Assembly (NCBI GenBank): GCA_000531095.1
Contig: HG799465.1
Span: 804,879-868,878 of the forward strand
Source of the DNA: Gemmata massiliana
Lineage (GTDB): Bacteria; Planctomycetota; Planctomycetia; Gemmatales; Gemmataceae
Direction of reading: 5' to 3'
Length of the DNA: 64,000 bases
Shown here in pieces: positions 34,916 through 42,921 of this stretch. Each line of letters begins with the position of its first letter. Positions within the stretch are counted from its first letter, which is position 1. The notes beneath the pieces are model-generated. The model made no database searches. It had not been told where the DNA came from and was given only the letters and a program-made list of their open reading frames with translations. Made by a program: the position numbers and the translations under genes.

Positions 34916-37203
34916 TCAGTCGACGTAGAGGAACTCGCTCAGATTCAGCAGCGCGTGGCAGAGGTCGGTTGCGGCTTCGCTCGTCGTGCCTTTGTGTCGC
35001 GTCAGGAAGCCGAGCATGGCCGCGTTTTCTTCGCTGGTCGCGGGGCGCCCGGTCGTCAAGTAGAACGCGCGGTCGATGAATTTCTCCCGGCCCGCGCCCA
35101 CTTCCTTCGTAACGCGGTCCGCCAGTGCCTTACCGAAGCCGATGACGATCGAATCGTTCAGCATCGTGAGTGCTTGTGGCGCGGTGGTGGTCACGAACCG
35201 ACGCGCACACGTTTCGTTGCGGTCCGGTGCGTCGAAGAGAGCGAACAGCGGGTAGCGCAGGTTGCGCTTCACGAACACGTACACGCTGCGCCGGTTCCGC
35301 TCTGCGACATCGACCGAAACCTTCCACTGGGCGCCCGCCGATTTCTGGAGTTCGGGCGGCAACTCAGGGAACACGCTCGGCCCACCCGCCTTCGGGTTGA
35401 GTTGCCCCGACACCGCGAGCATCGCGTCCCGGAGCGTTTCGCCGTCGAGCCGGCGCCGCGGGAACTGCCAGAGCAGCTTGTTCTCGGGGTCGACCTTTTC
35501 GCCCGCGTGCGCCCCGTGGGTGCCCTGACGGTACGCGCTGGAAAGCACGATCAGCCGGTGAATGTGTTTGAGGGACCAGGGAGCAGTACCTAACCCCCCA
35601 GCCCCTTCCCTAAGAAGGAAGGGGGAGCAGAACCAGAGGCGGTATTAAGCCCCCCTCCGTGCTCCGGCCCGCGAGAAGCTCCGCTGACAGGGCCGGAGAG
35701 AAAGCAGGGAGGGGTTGGGGAGGGGTTCACCAACTCGCTGGCGAGCCAGTTCAGCAGTTCCGGGTGCGTGGGGCGGTCGCCGGTCACGCCGAAGTCGCTC
35801 GACGTGCGAACCAGTCCCGCGCCGAACCGCTGCTGCCAGATGCGGTTCACGATCACGCGGGCCGTCAGCGGGTTGTCTTTCGACGCGATCCAGTTCGCGA
35901 GCGCGGACCGGCGCCCGGACGAGGCCCCGAGCGGCTTCGTGTCGGCGTCGCGGTCGTCGATGGCCGAGAGGAACCCGGGCACCAGTTCGTCGCTGGGTTT
36001 CTGCCAGTTCCCGCGCTTGAAGAGTTTCGTGGTCGGCGGAGTGGCGAGGTCGGTCATCGCCATCGCTCGCACGGGTTCGACCGGCTTTTCCTTCGATAGT
36101 TCCGCGAGGCGAGCTTTCAGTGCCTCCATCTGCTCCTTCTCTGCCGGTTTCAGGCTCTTGGAGACGTCGCCGCGAACGTAAACCTGTTTCTCCACCATCG
36201 CCGCGAGTTGTCGCTGGAGCGGTGTTCGCGACTCGAACGGGATGTCGACCAAGCTCACGTACTCGTCCGGGAACCGACCGCGTTGCCGGTTGCTCTCTTT
36301 CTTGCGGTACGGATCTTCGATCGCAGCGATCGCCGCACGCACGTCGACCGTTTTGGTTTCCCACGCCGCGAGTTTCTTTTCGTATTCCGCGCGACCCTTG
36401 GACGAAATCAGTGGCGATTCCGTGGGCCAGTAGCCCGCGAAAAACGCTTGCAGCCGGAAATAGTCCTTCTGCGTGATCGGGTCGTACTTGTGATCGTGGC
36501 ACCGCGCGCAGCCTGACGTGAGCGCCAGGAACGCGGCCGAAGTCGTGTCGGTAATGTCGGTAATGATCTCGTACCGGCGCTGCTCCAGGTTCACCGCGTT
36601 GTATTCGTCCGGGTAGTGCCGCAAGAAACCGGTAGCGACGGTCGCGTCCGAGTCATCGGGGTAGAGTTCGTCTCCCGCGAGTTGCTCTTTCACGAAGCGA
36701 TCGAACGGCTTGTCCGTGTTGAACGACTTGATGACGTAGTCGCGGTACCGCCACGCGAGCGGGCGCGGATCGTCGGCCTTGAACCCGTCCGTTTCGGCGA
36801 ACCGCACGAGATCGAGCCAGAAAATCGCCTGCCGCTCGCCGTATTGCGGCGCGGCCAGGAGCTTGTCTACCAGCTTTTCGTAAGCGTCCGGCGACTTATC
36901 CGCGACGAACGCTTCGACTTGTTCGGGCGTAGGCGGAAGTCCGATGAGGTCAAAGTAAACCCGGCGAATCAGTGTGCGCCGGTCCGCTTCCGGAGCGAAC
37001 GCGAGTTTGTGTTCGGCGAGCGCTGTGAGCAGGAATCGGTCGATCTCGTTCGTTGCGCGTAATTTCGGGTCCGGAAGTGCGGGGACCGCGGGGCGCTTGA
37101 ACGTGCTGTACGCCCACTCCGCTCCGGGCGGTTCGGCGGCGGGCGCCCAGTAAGCGGCGATCAGAAGCCCGACGATGGCGGAAGAGCGGGGCAGCAGCCG
37201 CAT
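34916..37203 (-). pseudogene. DUF1549/DUF1553 (PSCyt2/PSD1) gene interrupted by a repeat element
   Basis: Originally one minus-strand gene. The first half (37203 down to 35730) has a signal peptide, the DUF1549 signature (RRVYFDLIGLPPTPEQVEAF, FWLDLVRFAETDGF) and CARCHDHKYDPIT, then DUF1553 up to PTHPELLNWLASELV. There an element (about 35590-35728) enters and the frame ends at TAG 35590-35592. The rest, PWSLKHIHRLIVLSSAYRQ through RDAMLAVSGQLNP to the C-terminus at 34916, continues in another frame. Intact relatives join these segments directly. Such proteins pair with DUF1501 proteins and may handle polysaccharides or sulfated compounds; the function is not known. If read as two products they would be 537 and 210 residues. 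Confidence 0.88.
35590..35728 (-). repeat. Palindromic insertion element, copy A (long form)
   Basis: About 139 bp, with ends CCTAACCCCCC and GGGGAGGGGTT. Its plus strand includes CCTTCCCTAAGAAGGAAGG, a TTAAGCCCCCCT block and CCGGCCCGCGAGAAGCT. The reverse complement of the same sequence is at 48705-48846; shorter copies are at 53881 and 63879. It interrupts the DUF1549/1553 gene. Confidence 0.85.
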
Positions 37204-37319
37204 TTCCTGTTCCTCGGTGCGCGGGAAACCTCAAGCGATCTTAACCGGAACGTTCCGCGGGGGAAACTGGAAACACGGCCCATACAACAGTTCCAAAACA
37301 TCACGAATCGGAGACCGTC

Positions 37320-37787
37320 ATGGGCGATCGCGAACAGAAGCTCGAAGCCGCTGGGTTCCCTCTCGACCGCGGACCGAAAGAGGGGCCGGTCATCGACTTG
37401 CTCTCGGTCCTGGGTGAAACGCTCTACGCCTCCGGGCAGGTGCCCTACGACGCGGGCGTGCTGACGAGCAAGGGCAAGGTGCCGTCGCAGGTGTCGGTCG
37501 AGGACGCGACCAAAGCCGCCGCCCTGTGTACCGCGAACATTCTGCGGGCCATTGTTTTAAAACTCGGCTCGCTGGACCGGATCGAGCGCGTCGTGCGCGT
37601 GACCGGGTACGTCAACACGGACCCGGACTTCACCGATTGTCACCTCGTCATCAACGGGGCAACGAACCTGCTCAAAGAGGTGTTCGGCCAAGAGGCCGGG
37701 CGCCACGCTCGCACCGCCCTCGGGATGGCGCAACTCCCACTCGGCACAAGCGTTGAAGTCGAAGCGATCTTCCAACTCAAGAAGTAA
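37320..37787 (+). CDS. RidA/YjgF family protein
   Basis: 155 residues. Visible features: GPVIDLLSVLGETLYASGQVPYDAG, given in parts as LLSVLGETLYASGQ near residue 28; the helix LCTANILRAIVLKLGSLDRI; and the C-terminal HARTALGMAQLPLGTSVEVE with the conserved Arg and Glu. Belongs to the same long RidA subfamily as the gene at 26679-27146. Predicted cytoplasmic enamine/imine deaminase. Stands alone, with a repeat behind it. Confidence 0.88.
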   Translation: MGDREQKLEAAGFPLDRGPKEGPVIDLLSVLGETLYASGQVPYDAGVLTSKGKVPSQVSVEDATKAAALCTANILRAIVLKLGSLDRIERVVRVTGYVNTDPDFTDCHLVINGATNLLKEVFGQEAGRHARTALGMAQLPLGTSVEVEAIFQLKK

Positions 37788-37843
37788 GCAGTGCGACTAC
37801 ACCCGTTCGTGATAACGAGCAGGTGATGATCTCCAATGCAGAA

Positions 37844-37929
37844 ATTTGACAGGGTTAATAGGATCGACAAGATTCAGAAGCCAATCTCGCGTTCGGTCTT
37901 AATCCGGTTGATCCTGTTAATCCTGTCAA
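37844..37929. repeat. Inverted repeat R4 (ACAGGATTAACAGGATC type)
   Basis: TTTGACAGGGTTAATAGGAT at 37844 is inverted at 37900-37929 as ATCCTGTTAATCCTGTCAAA with a few mismatches. A relative lies at 59842-59930. An R2-like half (CACGCCGGCCGTTCGCC) follows at about 37966-37982. Together they occupy the 250-bp space between convergent genes. Confidence 0.75.
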
Positions 37930-38037
37930 AAAATGCGTTTCGCGTCCGCATTTCACCGACCGGTTCACGCCGGCCGTTCGCCAAGAAAGCCCCAGGAATC
38001 ATGCGTACCAACGAACGGGTGAAGCCCGTCACGACCC

Positions 38038-40287
38038 TCATTTCATCTGTTTGATCCAGTCGTGAACGAGTTTGAGCGCGGGTTCATCGACCACGTTCGA
38101 CGCGATGTGCGGCATCCGGCCCAAACCGGTAAGCGTCATCCGGTGGTAGATCATCGAGCGCGCCGGGTCGCCGGGCACCAAGATGCGCGGGTCTTTGAGA
38201 TCGAAGCTCCCCTGCCCCGGCTTCGTATCGAGCACACCCAGTTCCTTGACCGGGAGCGTGGCGAGCAGTTGGAACTCCGCGTTCCCGCCGCCCCATTTCC
38301 GGTGGCAGTGACTACAGTTCGCGTGTAGGTACGCCCGCGCACGGTCCTCGACGCTCGCCTTCTCGTCGCGGTAGTCCACGAACTTCGGGAGCTTCTCCGC
38401 GGGAGCTGGGAGCTTCTTCGTGAAGATCCCGATGTGATCGAGCGTCGCGAGTTGGTTCGCGACCACGCCGTGGTAATTGTGGTCGCGGTTCAGTTGAGCC
38501 GTGTTCACACCGAGGGCGTATTTTGCCGTCACCGTATGGCACATATTGCACTCCGCCCGGCTCGGGAAGTGCCACTTCTGTTTCTTCTCCCCGTCCGCGG
38601 TCTTGATGGTGTACTCGCGGTCCACGCCCTTTTTGTCCGCGAGTTCCGCGTCGGTCTGCTCGTCGTTCCAGATGTACGTGTAGCCGTTCCACACCTGGTC
38701 GCCGTACTCCTCCGTGCCGCCCAGCACCGAGGCCACGAGTAGCCGCGTTTCGAGTCGGCGCTTTTTGCCCGGTTCGGTTTCGAGCGCGAACGTCTTCACG
38801 AGAACGGTGCCGTTGGGGAACCGCCAGCCCGGAACCGAACCCGGCGCCGGCTGCGGGTAGGTCATCGTCTCGTACTCGACCTGCAATTCACCCGGGATCG
38901 CAATGAACCGCTCCTTGCTCGCGCCGTCGGACCAAAGTTCCGAGTTCACCGAGTACGGGATCAACCCCTTCTCCGGGGCGTGGTCCCTTGTGGACGCGAA
39001 CAACCCGGTTTCGCTCAGTTTGCGCGGGAACGCGACCCGCTCCTGTGCGACAGACGGGTTCGGCTCGAACCGATAAATCCCGCCGTCAATGAAGTTGAGT
39101 GCGTAGACCTCGCCGTCGTGGTCCTGGCCCCACGCGACGATGCGCAGGTTGGTTTTCGCGAGTTCGGTGTGGGCCGTGACGCGGTCGGCCTTCGCGTCGT
39201 ACTTCAGCATCCAGGTGCGGCCGGTGTCGAAGTCGCCGTACACGTAAGCGCCCTTCAAGTCCGCGTGCTTCTTGCCGTGGTAGATGAAGCCGCCAGTAAT
39301 CGACCGCGCTTCGGTGTGGTTGTGCTCGACGACCGGCTTCAGGATCGGAGTCGGCCCCTTCTTGCGCTCGGGCCGAAACGGGTGGGCGCCTTCGGTCACG
39401 CTCCAGCCGTAGTTGCCGCCCTTCTGGATCTTGTAGACCATCTCCCACAAGTCCTGGCCGACTTCGCCGGCCCACAAATCGCCGGTTGCGGAGTCGAAGC
39501 TGATTTTCCAGCACTGCCGGATACCGTAAGCCCAGACCTCGCCGCGTGCGCCCGGGGTGCTCGCGAACGGATTGTCCGCCGGGATCGCGTAGGGCTTGCC
39601 GTCGGCTTCCTTGTCCACGTCAATGCGGAGAATCTTCCCGAGCACGGTGCCTAGGTTCTGCCCCGTTTCCAGACCGTCCGCGATGCCGCTCCCGTCGCCG
39701 GTGGAGAGGTAGAGGAAGCCGTCCGGCCCGAACCGCATGCAGCCGCCGTTGTGCCCGCCAGAGGGCCACGTGAAGACCACCTTCTCACTCTTGGGATCGG
39801 CCGTCATCTTCTCGCGATCGGTCACGGTATAGCGCGAGATGCGCGTGCCGTCGGGCTTGTCACCGGCCGTGATGGACGACACGTAAAAGTAACCGTTCTC
39901 AGCGAATTTCGGGTGCAGAGCGAGTCCGTAGATCCCGCGTTTCACGTCGAGCACGAGCTTCTTCTCGGTCTTTGCAGGGTCCATATCGAACACGTAAACC
40001 TTGCCGGGCCGTTCCGCGAGCGCCCACAGTTTCTGGCCCGGCACCGCAGTCAGTTCGAGTGCCTCGTTGAAACTCAGTTTGGGGTACGCCTTCACCATGA
40101 CGAACGGGTCCGGCGGTTCTGGCGAGCCGGCAACTTTGGATGCTGTCCAGAGTTCTCGTTTCTCGATGCCGGTGGCCTTGCGGACCGGTTCGGTTTCGGT
40201 CGGGCGCGCGGACGAACGCGGTCCGAGCACGAACGCACCGCCGATCAGCAACCCGGCTACGACTATCGCGCACGAGGTGACACGCAT
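38038..40287 (-). CDS. Sugar (PQQ/sorbosone-type) dehydrogenase fused to a heme-binding domain
   Basis: 749 residues. The N-terminus is a signal/anchor (VVAGLLIGGAFVLG). Residues about 60-420 form a glucose/sorbosone-dehydrogenase beta-propeller: GIYGLALHPKFAENGYFYVS, GGHNGGCMRFGPDGFLYLSTGDGSG (in parts GPDGFLYLSTGDG), GNYGWSVTEGAHP and GAYVYGDFDTGRTW. The C-terminal half resembles SO2930-type proteins and has two CxxCH heme motifs, CNMCH and CSHCH, with a late Met in RMTLTGLGRMP as possible ligand. This suggests a periplasmic sugar or aldehyde oxidation with electron transfer to heme. It stands alone on the minus strand. Confidence 0.85.
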   Translation of the reverse strand: MRVTSCAIVVAGLLIGGAFVLGPRSSARPTETEPVRKATGIEKRELWTASKVAGSPEPPDPFVMVKAYPKLSFNEALELTAVPGQKLWALAERPGKVYVFDMDPAKTEKKLVLDVKRGIYGLALHPKFAENGYFYVSSITAGDKPDGTRISRYTVTDREKMTADPKSEKVVFTWPSGGHNGGCMRFGPDGFLYLSTGDGSGIADGLETGQNLGTVLGKILRIDVDKEADGKPYAIPADNPFASTPGARGEVWAYGIRQCWKISFDSATGDLWAGEVGQDLWEMVYKIQKGGNYGWSVTEGAHPFRPERKKGPTPILKPVVEHNHTEARSITGGFIYHGKKHADLKGAYVYGDFDTGRTWMLKYDAKADRVTAHTELAKTNLRIVAWGQDHDGEVYALNFIDGGIYRFEPNPSVAQERVAFPRKLSETGLFASTRDHAPEKGLIPYSVNSELWSDGASKERFIAIPGELQVEYETMTYPQPAPGSVPGWRFPNGTVLVKTFALETEPGKKRRLETRLLVASVLGGTEEYGDQVWNGYTYIWNDEQTDAELADKKGVDREYTIKTADGEKKQKWHFPSRAECNMCHTVTAKYALGVNTAQLNRDHNYHGVVANQLATLDHIGIFTKKLPAPAEKLPKFVDYRDEKASVEDRARAYLHANCSHCHRKWGGGNAEFQLLATLPVKELGVLDTKPGQGSFDLKDPRILVPGDPARSMIYHRMTLTGLGRMPHIASNVVDEPALKLVHDWIKQMK

Positions 40288-40433
40288 GAGGAGAATTCCT
40301 TGGGAGAGAAATGCGTGGCCACACTGTACCCGCCGGAGAAGTGCATTTCACGAACCTTAGTACGAATTTCCCGTTCCGCTCCGGCGCGCGTTGCCGCGCG
40401 GTTCGGGGTCGCTATGCTGTAAGTTCGCCAGAC

Positions 40434-40612
40434 GGGTTCCGCGGCGGGTGCTTCTGCCGCGGACGAAAAGGGAAGCCGGTGCAATTCCGGCGCAGGGCCG
40501 CTGCTGTGTTCGGCCAGAGGTTCGCGCTCCCACGCCACTGCGGGCAACCGCGGGAAGGCTGCGCGAGACTCGCTAAGAGCCGTGAGCCAGAAGACCTGCC
40601 CGTTGGCGATTC
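40434..40612 (+). promoter_or_regulatory. Cobalamin riboswitch
   Basis: All conserved blocks of the class are present in order: AAAAGGGAAGCCGGTGCAAT (40467-40486) with TCCGGCGCAGGGCCGCTGCTGT, GCCACTG (40534-40540), GGGAAGG (40552-40558) and the highly conserved AGCCAGAAGACCTGCC (40585-40600), then the hairpin CGTTGGCGATTCCAACG that forms the kissing loop. A GC-rich stretch (40621-40665) may be the expression platform. The next gene on this strand is a DUF1559 protein starting at 40751. The rest of the 40288-40750 gap upstream of the switch shows no other feature. Confidence 0.93.
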
Positions 40613-40750
40613 CAACGTTCGTGGCCCCGGACCGGGCCGGTGAACGGGCCGGTCTCGTTTCTCCGCTGCGCGCGCAGCAACCTGCCCGCTTCCACACGCT
40701 CGGTCCGCCCGAACGCGCTACTCGCCCGACCCGGCGAGAAGGAGCGAACC

Positions 40751-41548
40751 GTGCATCAGTTCCGTTTCCGGGGGCACCGGCCCCCCACCCGTCGTGCGTT
40801 TACATTGATTGAGTTGTTGGTGGTGATCGCGATCATCGCGGTTCTTATTGGGCTGCTCTTGCCCGCCGTGCAAAAAGTGCGGGCCGCGGCCACGCGGCTG
40901 AAGTGCCAGAACAGCCTGAAGCAGCTCGGGCTCGCACTACACAACCAAGCCGAGACGAACGGCGGGAAGTTCACCGTGTCGTCGATGAAGTCGGCCCCGA
41001 CCATGACTTACACCGACTGGTACTGGTTCGGGCAGATCACGAACAACACCTCGACCCCGCGGGTTATGAATTCGAGCACCGGCATCCTGTCGCCGTATTT
41101 GGAGGGCAACCGCGCGATCGTGCAGTGCCCGATGTTCGCGCCGGAGCGGTTCGCGCTGCGGTTCGATATCCCGGTGGCGAGCTACGCCTACAACGACCAG
41201 TTCAGCGCCTCGAACGGGATCGCGGGCCAGGCGATCGTGGTCGTGAGCAACCGGCGCGGTACGTCCGCAACGATCGCGTTCGCGGACTCGGCGAACGTGC
41301 CGTTCAGCGCGCCGTTCGACAAACTCACCGAGAACTGGTACCTGTCGGCCCCGTCCCAGGGGTTCCCGAACGTTCACTTCCGGCACGACGGGATCGCGAA
41401 CGTGTGCTTCGCCGACGGGCACGTGGAGACGCGCCAGCCGACGATCAACGGCGCGCCGTCGTGGGAAGACCCGCTCGCGACCGCGCTGCGTAAGAAAGAG
41501 ATCGTCTGGGACATCGGGACCAACGACATCGAGTTCGGGAAAGATTGA
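40751..41548 (+). CDS. DUF1559 pseudopilin-like protein under a cobalamin riboswitch
   Basis: 265 residues from a GTG at 40751 with GAAGGAG (40738-40744) upstream; the open frame before it is leader. Leader [20 protein letters not shown] then [31 protein letters not shown] is the DUF1559 prepilin-like signature, with Ala instead of Gly before the cleavage Phe. The C-terminal block [20 protein letters not shown] is the family G-H-x-A-N-V-x-F-x-D-G-H motif. Role unknown; possibly a surface pseudopilin. It is the only gene obviously controlled by the riboswitch, followed by a terminator hairpin. Confidence 0.9.
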   Translation: MHQFRFRGHRPPTRRAFTLIELLVVIAIIAVLIGLLLPAVQKVRAAATRLKCQNSLKQLGLALHNQAETNGGKFTVSSMKSAPTMTYTDWYWFGQITNNTSTPRVMNSSTGILSPYLEGNRAIVQCPMFAPERFALRFDIPVASYAYNDQFSASNGIAGQAIVVVSNRRGTSATIAFADSANVPFSAPFDKLTENWYLSAPSQGFPNVHFRHDGIANVCFADGHVETRQPTINGAPSWEDPLATALRKKEIVWDIGTNDIEFGKD

Positions 41549-41554
41549 CGCCCC

Positions 41555-41600
41555 GCGAACCCGTCCGCGTCGGATAGCATCCTGACACGGGCGGGTTCGC
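41555..41600 (+). terminator. Terminator hairpin after the riboswitch-controlled gene
   Basis: GCGAACCCGTCCG (41555-41567) pairs with CGGGCGGGTTCGC (41588-41600) with one G-T wobble and a 20-base loop, seven bases after the stop. No long T tract. Confidence 0.65.
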
Positions 41601-41607
41601 GCTCTTA

Positions 41608-41642
41608 CCTCGGAGTGCGAGCATTCGGCCCGTACTCCGAGG
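41608..41642 (+). promoter_or_regulatory. Leader hairpin just upstream of the SGNH-like gene
   Basis: CCTCGGAGT (41608-41616) pairs perfectly with ACTCCGAGG (41634-41642). The Shine-Dalgarno-like AAGGA (41644-41648) and the ATG at 41655 follow directly. Whether it regulates translation is not known. Confidence 0.5.
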
Positions 41643-41654
41643 CAAGGACCGGTC

Positions 41655-42284
41655 ATGAGTCACGTCGTTCTGCTCGGCGATTCCATCTTCGATAACGCGC
41701 GTTACGTACCCGACCGCCCGCCGGTCATCGAACAGGTACGACGGGGACTGCCACCGAACTGGAAGGCAACTCTTGTTGCAGTGGACGGCCACACGGTCAC
41801 GGGCATCGCGACGCAGTTACCGCACGTTCCCGCCGACGCGACGCACCTCGTCGTGAGCGTCGGTGGAAACGACGCGCTCCTGGCGAGCGGGCTCCTACGC
41901 GAGCCGGCTGTCACCGTGGGTGACGCGCTCGCGACCGTCGCGGAATCTCTGCGCGAGTTCCGTGCGGCTTACACGACGATGCTTAAGGACGTGCGTGCGT
42001 TGGGGAAGCCAACGGCGCTTTGCACCATTTACGACGCGATCCCCGTTCTGGGTGACGCCGAGCGCGCGGCGCTCGCCGCGTTCAACGATGTGATCTCGCG
42101 CGCGGCTATTGGCGCGGGGCTTCCGCTCATCGATCTGCGTGTGACGTGTGCCCACGTCGACGACTACTCACCGATCTCGCCCATCGAGCCGTCGGTCGTG
42201 GGCGGGGCGAAAATCGCCGACGCGATCTGTCGCATGGTCGCCGCCCACGATTTCCGGTCCGCGCGCACGGTCGTGTGGGTGTGA
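41655..42284 (+). CDS. SGNH/GDSL-hydrolase-like protein with altered catalytic end
   Basis: 209 residues. Block I is VVLLGDSIFDN with the nucleophile Ser, and block III is SVGGNDALL (Gly-Gly-Asn-Asp). The C-terminal block, where active members have D-x-x-H-P-S, reads SPIEPSVVGGAKIAD, so the catalytic His position is Glu and the Asp is not in place. It may therefore be inactive as an esterase or use another mechanism. No signal peptide. The next gene is convergent, seven bases away. Confidence 0.8.
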   Translation: MSHVVLLGDSIFDNARYVPDRPPVIEQVRRGLPPNWKATLVAVDGHTVTGIATQLPHVPADATHLVVSVGGNDALLASGLLREPAVTVGDALATVAESLREFRAAYTTMLKDVRALGKPTALCTIYDAIPVLGDAERAALAAFNDVISRAAIGAGLPLIDLRVTCAHVDDYSPISPIEPSVVGGAKIADAICRMVAAHDFRSARTVVWV

Positions 42285-42291
42285 CCGCGGC

Positions 42292-42729
42292 TCACGCCGG
42301 GTCCGGGACCGCGGCGGCAAACGCCTTCGCGGTATCGTAAAATTCAAAAAACTCGACCGCCAAATCGTTGCGGAACCGCCAGCGGTTCACGATAACGGAC
42401 TCGGCCGCCTTTCCCGTCTTGCGGTTGCGGTACGCGCAGCGCCCGAACACGACCACGCGGTCCCCGTCCACGACGAACTCGTCGAACGTGTAGTGGATCA
42501 TTTCCCAGTCGGCCCGCAGCCCGGTGAAGTAGCCCCGAATGGCGTCTTTCCCCTTGCGCGGCACGGAGAAGTCCATGCCCGGCGCCCCGTCCGCGATGGA
42601 CCGCATCTCGATGTCGTCGGCCATGAGCGCGATCCACGTATCGTCGCTCGTGCCGCGGGAATCGTGCCACACCGTGTAAGCGTAGCGCAGTTTTTCGAGG
42701 AGTGCGGCACTGACAACGGCCTGACTCAT
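42292..42729 (-). CDS. NTF2-like / SnoaL-like protein
   Basis: 145 residues of the nuclear-transport-factor-2 cone fold. The N-terminal helix LLEKLRYAYTVWHDSRG, the strand segment WIALMADDIEMRSIADG, the loop GKDAIRGYFTGL, and the beta strands YTFDEFVVDGDRVVVFGRC and NRWRFRNDLAVEFFEFYDT are typical. These are often small-molecule-binding or ketosteroid-isomerase-like enzymes of unknown substrate. Convergent with the SGNH-like gene; no other partner. Confidence 0.85.
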   Translation of the reverse strand: MSQAVVSAALLEKLRYAYTVWHDSRGTSDDTWIALMADDIEMRSIADGAPGMDFSVPRKGKDAIRGYFTGLRADWEMIHYTFDEFVVDGDRVVVFGRCAYRNRKTGKAAESVIVNRWRFRNDLAVEFFEFYDTAKAFAAAVPDPA

Positions 42730-42921
42730 GTTAGCGGTTCCTGAAACGGCCCGCGCTCGATGGTATTAGCGCGAGAGGGCGTTCAGTTTAACTGGCGAAC
42801 AAGCGTACCGCGAGGTGATAGTTCCCGAGAATCGAACGTTGCGATCTACACGGGCGGCCCGGCCGCCCAAAAACGACAGAGGGCGGGGATCGCCCCCGCC
42901 CTCTTCAGAAATCACGCGCGC

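Noticed and set aside
34916..35548. A separate 210-aa DUF1553 gene
   Set aside because: Its sequence continues without a gap from the upstream half of one DUF1549/1553 protein, and the space between is the palindromic element.
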